Assembly: GCA_014867205.1 (NCBI GenBank) | Contig: WGUO01000001.1 | Span: forward strand, 248,001 to 312,000 | From: Muribaculaceae bacterium | GTDB lineage: Bacteria > Bacteroidota > Bacteroidia > Bacteroidales > Muribaculaceae | Length of the DNA stretch: 64,000 bases | Direction: 5' to 3' | Part shown: positions 1-9,525 of the stretch, in pieces | Numbering within the stretch: position 1 is the first letter of the stretch | Layout of the letters: each line of letters begins with the position of its first letter | The notes under the pieces: generated by a model | What the model saw: only the letters and a program-made list of their open reading frames with translations | What the model was told of the DNA's origin: nothing | The model's database searches: none | Program-made: the position numbers and the translations under genes

Positions 1-2
1 GT

Positions 3-1622
3 ATAAGCGCGATGACGCTTTCTTTACTATATTTTTACGATAAGGCCAAGATCAACGCGCTGCTTGACATTTATGACAACAGCGAATCTGATCGAATTCG
101 CGCACGTGCGCTTACCGGAATTCTCTTCGCAATGATTGATAACTCCCGGAGGATGGAATCCGATTCAAGTCTTATGTCAAGGCTCGAACTTTGGAATGAC
201 TCCCTGGAGACGTATCGGCATCTGCGTGAGCTTATACGAATCATTGTGGGAACCCGTGACACTGAGCGGGTCGCGAGCAAGATGAAAGAGGAGGTCATTC
301 CCGAGCTCATGAAACTCCGTCCGGAGATCCTTAGGAAATTGCGTGAGGGTGAGGTAGAACTGGATGCCTCGATGCTTGAGAACAATCCGGAGTGGGAAGA
401 AATGCTTGACCAGTCCGGACTCACCAAGAAAATGCAGGAACTGAGTGAGATGCAGAGCGATGGAGCCGATCTCATGATGGTGACATTCTCTAATCTAAAG
501 CAATTCCCATTCTTCAACAAGGCAGTCAACTGGTTCCTTCCGTTCGATTCGCGACATACTGAATTGAATCTTGACGATGAAATGAGAAAGTTCATCGATA
601 TGCTTGGAAATGCAGGAGGTCTGGTATGTAATTCCGACATGTATTCTCTTGCCCTTGCGTCTGCCAAAATGCCCGATGCACAGCGTCAGATGGTAGCAGG
701 TCAACTTTCAGCACAGTTCGAGCAAATCAATGAACAGATAAAAACGGATGCTCCCACCTCGAGCACTCCGGTTTTCGATGTGGAGGCATTGAAGGCTGTC
801 CGTGATCTATATCGGTTCTTCAAACTTTTCAGGAAAAAGGATGGTTTCAGAGACCCCTTTGCACGGCCTCTCGATTTCACACATATGCCGATTGTCGGCA
901 ATCTGATGCGCGAAGGTGATGTGCTCCGTATAATCGGAGAGTTCTATTTCAAACGCGGATATTATCCTGAGGCACTCCCTCTTTTCCTCAGTCTTTCTGA
1001 AAGTGAGGGAGATGATTGCACCATTTGGGAAAAGATAGGGTTCTGCTATCAGTCTGCCAATGATTATGCCAACGCCGCGAAAGCCTATGACAAGGCGGCT
1101 TTGCTCAGGTCACCCGGCCCATGGCTTACAAAAAAACTGGCTTACGTTAACAGACGACTCGGCAACCATGCCAAGGCTGCCGAGTATTATCAATCTGCTC
1201 TTGAGATGGAACCTGATAATGTAGGGCTTCTCATGAATGTCGGCAACTCGCTGCTGGAGACTGGAGACCTTGCCGGTGCCCTCACACACTTCTATCATGC
1301 CAATTATGTGAGTGAGAATAACCCCAAGGCATTGAGGGCAATTGCATGGGTAGAGTTTCTTAACGGCAACTTTGCGAAGAGTTCGGATTATTACGGACGG
1401 GTCATCGCGCAGGGAGCCTCGGCATCTGATTACCTGAACGCAGGCCATGCCAAGCTTATGCAGTCTGACTATAAGGAAGCTGTAAACTTCTATCGGCTTG
1501 CGGCACAAGACAGCAAGACTGAACTTGCAATGGCTTTCAATAATGACCTTGATGTTCTGCAACGCCTTGGCGCCGATCGGGTGACTGCTCTCCTTATCCT
1601 TGACAGTGCCCTTGATTTCTAA
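3..1622 (+). CDS. TPR-repeat protein, 5' end outside window
   Basis: The frame is open to the left edge with no stop before the first ATG at 12, so the gene very probably begins outside the window and only its last ~540 residues are seen. The N-terminal half is helical and charged without a recognised catalytic motif. From about residue 310 there are tetratricopeptide-type repeats (for example YYPEALPLF, DYANAAKAYDKAAL, NHAKAAEYYQSAL, GDLAGALTHFYHA), which indicates a protein-binding scaffold. No signal peptide or membrane segment is visible in the part present. It converges on dnaA across a strong hairpin. The role is unknown; a scaffold or assembly function is inference from TPR families. 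Confidence 0.7.
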   Translation: MSAMTLSLLYFYDKAKINALLDIYDNSESDRIRARALTGILFAMIDNSRRMESDSSLMSRLELWNDSLETYRHLRELIRIIVGTRDTERVASKMKEEVIPELMKLRPEILRKLREGEVELDASMLENNPEWEEMLDQSGLTKKMQELSEMQSDGADLMMVTFSNLKQFPFFNKAVNWFLPFDSRHTELNLDDEMRKFIDMLGNAGGLVCNSDMYSLALASAKMPDAQRQMVAGQLSAQFEQINEQIKTDAPTSSTPVFDVEALKAVRDLYRFFKLFRKKDGFRDPFARPLDFTHMPIVGNLMREGDVLRIIGEFYFKRGYYPEALPLFLSLSESEGDDCTIWEKIGFCYQSANDYANAAKAYDKAALLRSPGPWLTKKLAYVNRRLGNHAKAAEYYQSALEMEPDNVGLLMNVGNSLLETGDLAGALTHFYHANYVSENNPKALRAIAWVEFLNGNFAKSSDYYGRVIAQGASASDYLNAGHAKLMQSDYKEAVNFYRLAAQDSKTELAMAFNNDLDVLQRLGADRVTALLILDSALDF

Positions 1623-1625
1623 GGG

Positions 1626-1678
1626 AACCAAATAAATCGGCCTCGCACCAGAGCAGTGCGAGGCCGATTTATTTGGTT
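1626..1678. terminator. Bidirectional terminator between TPR gene and dnaA
   Basis: A perfect 23-bp inverted repeat (1626-1648 paired with 1656-1678) with a 7-nt loop has A-rich and T-rich outer arms. It sits between two convergent stop codons and can serve both genes. Confidence 0.85.
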
Positions 1679-1696
1679 TCAGAATAGCCTTCGCGT

Positions 1697-3109
1697 TTAA
1701 CCGATCATCGCTTTCTCGATTGCGGCTACGGCGTCTGAAAGTTCCTGACAGACCTCGAGCCGGTCGCTTATTGTCTTTATACCGTGAAGCACGGTGGCAT
1801 GTTTTCTGTTAAGTTTAGCACCGATTGCAGGAGATGAGAGACCAGTATGCTTTTTGCAGAGATACATTATCATCTGTCGGGCATCGGCTATATCGCGAAG
1901 CCGGCTCTTGCTGAATATGGCGTCAGGATTAAGCCGATAGAATTCAGCCGTATTCTCGACAATCATATCGAAGTTGACGCTCTTCTTCTGGACTTTCTTC
2001 ACGAAATGGCTTATGACTTTCTCGGCGAGGTCCACGGTAATAGGGGCATTCTCTGCAATCGAGCGGGTGTATAGACCCATTACAATACCCTCAAGTTCCC
2101 GCACGGAAGAGTTGGAGCTGCTTGCGATTAGGTCAATGATGTCGTCAGACAGGTCGAGGCCATTTCTTCGAGCCTTAAATTTCAGTATTTCACGCCTTAG
2201 CTCGAAATCAGGATTCTCAAGAGGCTCCGTTATACCCCATTTGAATCGGTCGATAAGCCGGTCGGCAATTCCGTCGAGCTCCATAGGCGGACGGTCGCAC
2301 GCGAAGACAAGTTTCTTGTTGTTCTGGTGCAGATGGTTGAAGATGGGGAAAAGCGCATCGCTCGTACCTGTCTTTCCGGAAAGTTCCTGAAGGTCATCGA
2401 ACAGAAGCGCGTCCATGCTCTGGAACCAGTTTATAAACTCGGGAATCTCCTTGCGCTGGTAAGCGCTGAAATAGAGGTTCTGGAACTGGCGCATTGACAG
2501 AAAGAGAACCCTGGCACGCGGATTGCGCTCCTTGATTCTGATGCCTATGGCCTGGATGAGGTGTGTCTTACCTACCCCGACATTGCCATACAGAAAGAAC
2601 GGATTAAAGTCGGGCTTCTCAGGATGGTTCGCGATATGCTCGGCTATGGTGAACGGAAGGCGGTTACTTCTGCCCACTATATAATTTTCAAAATTGAGCG
2701 AACTGTTGAGCTGAGGGTCAAACTGCTTGGCACGGTCGCTGACCGGCCTGTTGGCAATTGATGTCTCAAGTTTGCTCTTGATTACTTTGGAATGTTGGGG
2801 ACTTTCGACGGTCACCTTAGACTTTGCGTCACCACTGATGCAATAATAGGCATAGTCAAGACCAACATTTGTGCCGAATTCCGACCGTATCGCTCCGGTC
2901 AGGATATTATAAAACACATCTTCGTATTTCTCCATATAGAAACGCGAAGGAACCTGAAGCACAAGGATGTTATCCTTAAACTCTATGGCTGTTGTCTTGG
3001 AAAACCATGTGTTGAATCGATCCTCTCCTATATTGGAGCGGATTTTATCCAGACACTTGTTCCATTTTGATTTCAGGTCTTCCATCATCTGTTTAGGCGT
3101 TCTTTCCAA
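1697..3109 (-). CDS. dnaA: Chromosomal replication initiator DnaA
   Basis: DnaA is the AAA+ ATPase that binds DnaA boxes, opens the origin and loads the helicase. The 470-residue product has the expected order: an N-terminal helical domain I (WNKCLDKI...FNTWF), a linker, the AAA+ core with Walker A GNVGVGKT near residues 175-182 and Walker B LLFDDLQ, and a C-terminal helix-turn-helix with the DnaA signature near RKHATVLHG. The length is normal for Bacteroidetes. Methionines 8 and 9 are alternative starts that lie closer to the usual N-terminus. The 425-bp AT-rich region upstream carries possible DnaA-binding sites, which would fit autoregulation. Confidence 0.97.
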   Translation of the reverse strand: MERTPKQMMEDLKSKWNKCLDKIRSNIGEDRFNTWFSKTTAIEFKDNILVLQVPSRFYMEKYEDVFYNILTGAIRSEFGTNVGLDYAYYCISGDAKSKVTVESPQHSKVIKSKLETSIANRPVSDRAKQFDPQLNSSLNFENYIVGRSNRLPFTIAEHIANHPEKPDFNPFFLYGNVGVGKTHLIQAIGIRIKERNPRARVLFLSMRQFQNLYFSAYQRKEIPEFINWFQSMDALLFDDLQELSGKTGTSDALFPIFNHLHQNNKKLVFACDRPPMELDGIADRLIDRFKWGITEPLENPDFELRREILKFKARRNGLDLSDDIIDLIASSSNSSVRELEGIVMGLYTRSIAENAPITVDLAEKVISHFVKKVQKKSVNFDMIVENTAEFYRLNPDAIFSKSRLRDIADARQMIMYLCKKHTGLSSPAIGAKLNRKHATVLHGIKTISDRLEVCQELSDAVAAIEKAMIG

Positions 3110-3535
3110 TTACAAAATAATAACAAAAATTTCTAAAAAAAAAATGCCATTTCGCTTGATATTTTAAGAAATTTTTTACCTATTTGAAAATCAATATCTT
3201 GTCGATTCTGCAAAGAATTATGATTGTTATGCGTTAAATATTATTTGATAAATTATTACAGGTTAACCTGTTACAAAATCATGAATATTGTTGTGTCAAG
3301 GATTCGCCTAAGAATTATTTCGATTGTTCCACAGTCTTCGAGTCGGTTAAGATACTTTTAAATCCGCAATAATACGACTTTGTGTCCAACCGTGGAACAC
3401 CAATGAAAAATTTTTTTGGTTTTTTACGTATTTAGCGTTAATTTTGTTATCGCTACCGTATGGCAGAAGCCATAATTGGCGTGAATAGTCATCGGATGTA
3501 TCAAATGAAACTCATATCCTCTCTTCTCAACTGTC
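3110..3535. other. AT-rich divergent intergenic region, dnaA/thiS
   Basis: This 426-bp gap separates divergent dnaA and thiS and contains no convincing ORF. It holds a perfect 14-bp palindrome (3258-3271, ACAGGTTAACCTGT), an inverted pair of TGTTCCAC motifs (3325-3333 on plus, 3391-3399 on minus) that loosely resemble DnaA boxes, long A/T tracts and the thi promoter. No TPP-riboswitch core could be recognised. Use as an origin or DnaA autoregulatory site is only a guess. Confidence 0.5.
3415..3446 (+). promoter_or_regulatory. Bacteroidetes promoter of the thi operon
   Basis: TTTG at 3415-3418 and TAATTTTG at 3439-3446 are separated by exactly 20 nt, matching the Bacteroidetes -33/-7 consensus TTTG-N19-21-TAnnTTTG. 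The predicted transcript start near 3453 leaves a leader of about 80 nt before thiS. Confidence 0.75.
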
Positions 3536-3739
3536 ATGATTATAAAATTGAATAACGAGCCATTGTCTGTTCCCTCAGACTATATGAATATCGCCGAACT
3601 GCTGGAATGGAGAAATATACCCGGCGCAGGCACTGCTGTCGCGCTTAACAACCGCTTGGTTCCCCGCAATCGCTGGAATTCGCAATATCTGAATAACGAT
3701 GATGATATAGTCATAATATCGGCAGCATTCGGAGGTTGA
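3536..3739 (+). CDS. thiS: Thiamine sulfur-carrier protein ThiS
   Basis: ThiS is a ubiquitin-fold carrier whose C-terminal thiocarboxylate gives sulfur to ThiG for the thiazole ring. The 67-residue product has the ThiS pattern VALNNRLVPRNRW and ends in Gly-Gly after AAF, the residues that are adenylated. It is first in the thi operon and is followed 4 bp later by the next gene. No thiF adenylyltransferase gene lies in this cluster, so activation must come from elsewhere. Confidence 0.93.
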   Translation: MIIKLNNEPLSVPSDYMNIAELLEWRNIPGAGTAVALNNRLVPRNRWNSQYLNNDDDIVIISAAFGG

Positions 3740-3743
3740 GGAT

Positions 3744-4334
3744 ATGGCCGCAGGTTTTAGAATTATAGTATTCACATCGCCCGCACATATTGAATCAGAA
3801 AGTGCTAAGATTGTCCGGTTGCTTGACCGTGGCGTGGATATTGTACATCTGCGCAAGCCTGAGGGAGGATACGAGGATTTAAGACGACTAATTGCAGAAA
3901 TCCCGGCATCTTATCATCATAGACTGCGACTCCATGACCATTTCTCTCTGGCCGGGGAATTTGACATTGGCGGTTTTCATCTGAACAGCAGGAATCCAAA
4001 TTTACCGGATTATGCAGGGCCTGTCACCAAAAGTTGTCATAGTATTGGTGAGCTGCGGCATACAGCAATGTTTGAGTACGTGACTCTCTCACCGATATTC
4101 GATTCCATCTCAAAGGCCGGCTACAGGTCGAGATTCGATCTTGACAGTTTGTCGGATGATTTAACAGGAAAACATGTCGTGGCCTTAGGCGGAGTCACTC
4201 CCGAATCCTTTTTAGTTCTGCGAAGAAAAGGATTTTACGGGGCTGCTTTGTTAGGATATATATGGGATAGGGATTTTGAAACATCACTCCGCTTTCTGGC
4301 TGATGGCATTCATTCACTGCAAGCCCAACAATAG
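3744..4334 (+). CDS. ThiE/TenI-family protein, probable thiazole tautomerase
   Basis: The 196-residue product has a TIM-barrel of the thiamine phosphate synthase superfamily: DIVHLRKPEG, LRLHDHFSLAGEFDIGGFHL and VALGGVTPES match the equivalent ThiE strands. It lacks the ThiE pyrophosphate-binding T-x-TK segment and instead reads SPIFDSISKAGY, as in TenI-like proteins. TenI isomerises the thiazole made by ThiG. A true ThiE follows, so a tautomerase role is the better reading, although a redundant ThiE cannot be excluded. It starts right after thiS with GAGG just upstream. Confidence 0.75.
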   Translation: MAAGFRIIVFTSPAHIESESAKIVRLLDRGVDIVHLRKPEGGYEDLRRLIAEIPASYHHRLRLHDHFSLAGEFDIGGFHLNSRNPNLPDYAGPVTKSCHSIGELRHTAMFEYVTLSPIFDSISKAGYRSRFDLDSLSDDLTGKHVVALGGVTPESFLVLRRKGFYGAALLGYIWDRDFETSLRFLADGIHSLQAQQ

Positions 4335-4373
4335 GAGTCTGATATTAAATGAAATGAAATAAAACACATACGA

Positions 4374-5000
4374 ATGTTACAGTACATAACAAATACAGAA
4401 TCACACGTAACTCCGGCAGAACAGGTCAAGGCCGTCATAGCCGGGGGATGCCGTTGGGTTCAGATACGCATGAAAGACGCGTCTGACGAGGAGATTACGA
4501 AAGTTGTGGAAGAGGTTAAGCCACTCTGTCTGGAAACGGAGACTTTTCTGATACTCAATGATCGCGTCGAGCTTGCAAAGAAACTGGATGTCGGTGGGGT
4601 TCATCTGGGCAAGACGGATATGCTGCCCTCTAAGGCCCGTATGCTGCTTGGCCCGGCGGCAGTCATCGGTGTGACAGCCAATACTATCGACGATATCAAG
4701 GCTGTCAGAAGTCTTGATGTTGATTATATCGGCATGGGTCCCTATGCCGATACAAAAACCAAGAAGAACCTCGCTCCTATTCTGGGACTTGAGGGTATAC
4801 GGTCGTTATGCACCGAGATGCAGCAACTGGAGATCAACATAAGCCATGTGGCTGTCGGAGGCATAGGAATTGATGATGTAGTGCCTTTGATGGAAGCCGG
4901 GGTCAATGGTATCGCGGTAAGCGGAGCAATCGCATTTGCCGACAATATCGAACTTGAAACCCGCAGGTTTCTTGACAAACTGAAACCATTCTTTAAATAA
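4374..5000 (+). CDS. thiE: Thiamine phosphate synthase ThiE
   Basis: ThiE couples hydroxymethylpyrimidine diphosphate to thiazole phosphate to give thiamine phosphate. The 208-residue protein carries the full set of motifs: QIRMKDAS, LILNDRVELA, GGVHLGKTDM, IGVTANT, DYIGMGPYADTKTKKN for pyrophosphate binding, and VAVGGIG. The 39-bp gap after the TenI-like gene is compatible with one transcript. It is the catalytically complete member of the two adjacent ThiE-superfamily genes. Confidence 0.95.
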   Translation: MLQYITNTESHVTPAEQVKAVIAGGCRWVQIRMKDASDEEITKVVEEVKPLCLETETFLILNDRVELAKKLDVGGVHLGKTDMLPSKARMLLGPAAVIGVTANTIDDIKAVRSLDVDYIGMGPYADTKTKKNLAPILGLEGIRSLCTEMQQLEINISHVAVGGIGIDDVVPLMEAGVNGIAVSGAIAFADNIELETRRFLDKLKPFFK

Positions 5001-5054
5001 TTGTTCTTATATTACCGCCGGTTCCGGCGGCCGAAAAACAGGAATAACAACCAA

Positions 5055-5831
5055 ATGAGCGACATATTGAAAATCGGAGAACGTGAATTCACTTCACGTC
5101 TGTTTGTCGGCACGGGAAAGTTCTCGTCGCCCGACTTGATGCTTGAGGCAATCAAGGCATCGGAGTCACAGATGATAACCGTGGCCATGAAGCGTGTCAA
5201 TATGATGAATGAAGCAACAGATGACATGCTTACCCACATCAACCGTGAGCATGTGCAGTTGCTGCCTAACACCTCAGGCGTCAGAACGGCAAAGGAGGCT
5301 GTTCTTGCAGCCCAGATGAGCCGCGAGATATTCCACACGAATTTTATAAAACTGGAGATCCACCCGGACCCTAAGTATCTCATGCCGGATCCCATAGAGA
5401 CCCTGAAGGCCACCGAGGAACTGGCTAAGGAGGGATTCACTGTCTTGCCCTACATACAGGCGGACCCTGTTCTATGTAAACTTCTTGAGGAGGCAGGATC
5501 GGCTGCAGTTATGCCATTGGCAGCCCCGATAGGCACCAATAAGGGTCTGATTACCCGTGATCTCATCGAGATCATCATCGAACAGGCCGCAGTGCCGGTC
5601 ATAGTCGACGCAGGCCTCGGCGCACCCTCACATGCTGCAGAGGCCATGGAACTCGGCGCCGACGCTGTTCTGGTCAATACTGCCATTGCCGTAGCCGGCG
5701 ATCCAGTAATGATGGCTCGTGCATTCCGTGATGCTGTGATTGCCGGACGCAGGGCATTTAACGCCGGTCTTGGCGCCGTGTCTCATTCGGCCCAGGCAAG
5801 TTCGCCTCTGACAGCATTCCTTAACAAATAG
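5055..5831 (+). CDS. thiG: Thiazole synthase ThiG
   Basis: ThiG condenses deoxyxylulose 5-phosphate, the ThiS thiocarboxylate and dehydroglycine into the thiazole. The product is 258 residues from the ATG at 5055 ([12 protein letters not shown]). The frame is open back to 5001, but that extension is Arg-rich and unlike the family. Visible family motifs are LFVGTGKF near the N-terminus, [36 protein letters not shown] and [12 protein letters not shown]. It lies between thiE and thiC. Dehydroglycine is expected from the adjacent ThiH, the anaerobic route. Confidence 0.96.
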   Translation: MSDILKIGEREFTSRLFVGTGKFSSPDLMLEAIKASESQMITVAMKRVNMMNEATDDMLTHINREHVQLLPNTSGVRTAKEAVLAAQMSREIFHTNFIKLEIHPDPKYLMPDPIETLKATEELAKEGFTVLPYIQADPVLCKLLEEAGSAAVMPLAAPIGTNKGLITRDLIEIIIEQAAVPVIVDAGLGAPSHAAEAMELGADAVLVNTAIAVAGDPVMMARAFRDAVIAGRRAFNAGLGAVSHSAQASSPLTAFLNK

Positions 5832-5850
5832 ATTACGATTCCAACCATAA

Positions 5851-7578
<1,728 letters not shown>

Positions 7579-7584
7579 AAACCC

Positions 7585-8778
7585 ATGGACAATCAAATAA
7601 AGGAAAATGTAATCAAGAAATCCGATCCGGACCGGAATTCCGTGTTCGGGCATGGTTTTGCCGACATAATAGACCAATACGATTGGGACGAGACACTCAG
7701 ACTCGTTACCGAAGCCACCGATGCCGATGTGCGTCGTGTGCTCGCTAAGGCAGAAAGGAACCGTAAGCCATTGACGCCCGAGGAGTTTGCGATTCTTATA
7801 TCGGATGCGGCAGATCCATATCTCGAGCGCATGGCTGCACTGAGCCGCCATTTCACCAGAGAGCGTTTCGGCAATACAATATCGATGTACATCCCTATGT
7901 ATGTCTCCAATGCATGCACCAACAAGTGCGTGTACTGCGGATTCAATCATGACAATCCATTTGCCCGCACCACACTGACTATGGAGCAGGTCGAGGAGGA
8001 ATGTAAGGCCATAAAGCGACTTGGGCCCTTCGAGAACCTGCTGCTTGTGTCAGGTGAATATCCCTCATTGTGCGGTGTGGAGTATATGGAGAGGGTGCTC
8101 AAGACATGCCGGCCCTATTTTCACAATCTTACACTCGAGGTGCAGCCACTCAGGTCATCTGAGTACGAACGCCTGACTCACAGCGGCCTCAACGGTGTGG
8201 TATGTTTTCAGGAGACCTATCATAGGCAGGCGTATAAAAAGTATCATCCACGCGGCATGAAGTCGCATTATGACTGGCGGCTTAACGGTTACGACCGTAT
8301 GGGAGAGGCCGGAGTGCATAAGATCGGGCTCGGTGTGCTCCTCGGGCTCGAGGATTGGCGCGCCGACACTGTAATGATGGCCCGTCATCTCAGATACCTT
8401 CAGAAGAATTACTGGAGATGCAGATTTTCGGTCAATTTCCCGAGAATGCGTCCCTCTGAGAGCGGATATCAGCCGAAGGTCGTCATTTCCGACCGTGAGC
8501 TTGCGAGACTAACGCTCGCATTCCGTCTTTTCGACCATGACGTGGACATATCGTACTCTACCCGCGAGACCCCGGATTACCGAGACAACATGATGCAGCT
8601 TGGAGTGACATCCATGAGTGCCGGAAGCCGTACGGATCCGGGAGGTTATGTCACTGAACCTGATTCGCTTGAACAATTCGAGGTATCGGATAGCCGTTCT
8701 CCTATGGAGGTCTCGGCTGCAATCCGCCGGCACGGCTATGAACCGGTATGGAAAGACTGGGACTCGATATTCGACTAA
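7585..8778 (+). CDS. thiH: 2-iminoacetate synthase ThiH
   Basis: ThiH is a radical SAM tyrosine lyase that makes dehydroglycine for ThiG. The 397-residue product carries the CxxxCxxC motif CTNKCVYC (Cys111, 115, 118), followed by the SAM-binding LLVSGEYP strand and the C-terminal ThiH/BATS-like region with SMSAGSRTDPGGY. It is the last gene of the thi operon; a 26-bp hairpin follows. Use of ThiH instead of the oxidase ThiO fits an anaerobe. Confidence 0.96.
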   Translation: MDNQIKENVIKKSDPDRNSVFGHGFADIIDQYDWDETLRLVTEATDADVRRVLAKAERNRKPLTPEEFAILISDAADPYLERMAALSRHFTRERFGNTISMYIPMYVSNACTNKCVYCGFNHDNPFARTTLTMEQVEEECKAIKRLGPFENLLLVSGEYPSLCGVEYMERVLKTCRPYFHNLTLEVQPLRSSEYERLTHSGLNGVVCFQETYHRQAYKKYHPRGMKSHYDWRLNGYDRMGEAGVHKIGLGVLLGLEDWRADTVMMARHLRYLQKNYWRCRFSVNFPRMRPSESGYQPKVVISDRELARLTLAFRLFDHDVDISYSTRETPDYRDNMMQLGVTSMSAGSRTDPGGYVTEPDSLEQFEVSDSRSPMEVSAAIRRHGYEPVWKDWDSIFD

Positions 8779-8863
8779 ACGAACCTTGCAGTCTTTTCCT
8801 TATTCGTATAGCGTGATATTCCTAAGTATATCTGACATGTAGTCAGTGTGAACTCAATCTCAT

Positions 8864-8917
8864 GGATAAATGTTTTAGGGATAGACCGGAGCCGGTCTAT
8901 CCCTAAAACATTTATCC
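8864..8917 (+). terminator. Long perfect hairpin after thiH
   Basis: A perfect 26-bp inverted repeat (8864-8889 with 8892-8917) lies between thiH and sodB. It is probably the thi-operon terminator, but the T tract after it is poor. It ends 16 bp before the sodB start, so it could also be a leader structure. Confidence 0.6.
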
Positions 8918-8933
8918 AAAAACAATCTGTTAT

Positions 8934-9515
8934 ATGAAATTCACAAAACCGCGACTCCCGTATTCTTCATCGGGACTTGTGCCGATAATCTCGGCGACTA
9001 CAATCGATTACCATTACGGCAAGCATGAGCAGGCGTACATTGACAACCTGAACCGTCTTATCGAAGGGACAGAATATGCTGATATGCCGCTTGAGCAGAT
9101 CATTGTGAATAGCGAGGGACCACTCTTCAACAACGCCTCGCAGGCCTGGAATCACATATTCTACTTCTTCCAGTTTTCCGCGTCCGGTCTCAAAGACCCG
9201 TCCGGAAGACTTGCGGAACAGATTGCAAGTCAGTTCGGGAGCATCGAGGAATTCAAGAAGAAATTCGAGGAGGCCGGGGCATCACTCTTCGGATCCGGAT
9301 GGGTATGGCTCTCGACCGATGACTCTGGCAAACTTTACATCACGCAAGGGAAGAATGCGGAGAATCCCATGACTCAGGGGCTTCGTCCGATTCTTGTTTT
9401 CGACGTGTGGGAGCATGCATATTACCTCGACTACCAGAACCGACGCGCAGAATATCTTGGAAAACTATGGAACATAGTAGACTGGGATATCATCGGCATG
9501 AGGTATGAGGAATAA
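8934..9515 (+). CDS. sodB: Superoxide dismutase (Fe/Mn family)
   Basis: It converts superoxide to oxygen and peroxide. The 193-residue protein carries the four metal ligands His27, His73, Asp156 and His160 (DVWEHAYYLDY). Gln69 in the NNASQAWNH segment is the residue position typical of iron enzymes, though Bacteroidetes enzymes can be cambialistic. No signal peptide is seen, so it is cytoplasmic. It follows the thi operon after a large hairpin and is convergent with alaS, the stop codons being about 10 bp apart. No clear promoter was found directly upstream. Confidence 0.95.
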   Translation: MKFTKPRLPYSSSGLVPIISATTIDYHYGKHEQAYIDNLNRLIEGTEYADMPLEQIIVNSEGPLFNNASQAWNHIFYFFQFSASGLKDPSGRLAEQIASQFGSIEEFKKKFEEAGASLFGSGWVWLSTDDSGKLYITQGKNAENPMTQGLRPILVFDVWEHAYYLDYQNRRAEYLGKLWNIVDWDIIGMRYEE

Positions 9516-9525
9516 ACTGTCGGAC

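Noticed and set aside
5001..5054. N-terminal extension of thiG by 18 codons
   Set aside because: The extension is Arg-rich and unlike Thi[13 protein letters not shown] at 5055 matches the family start.
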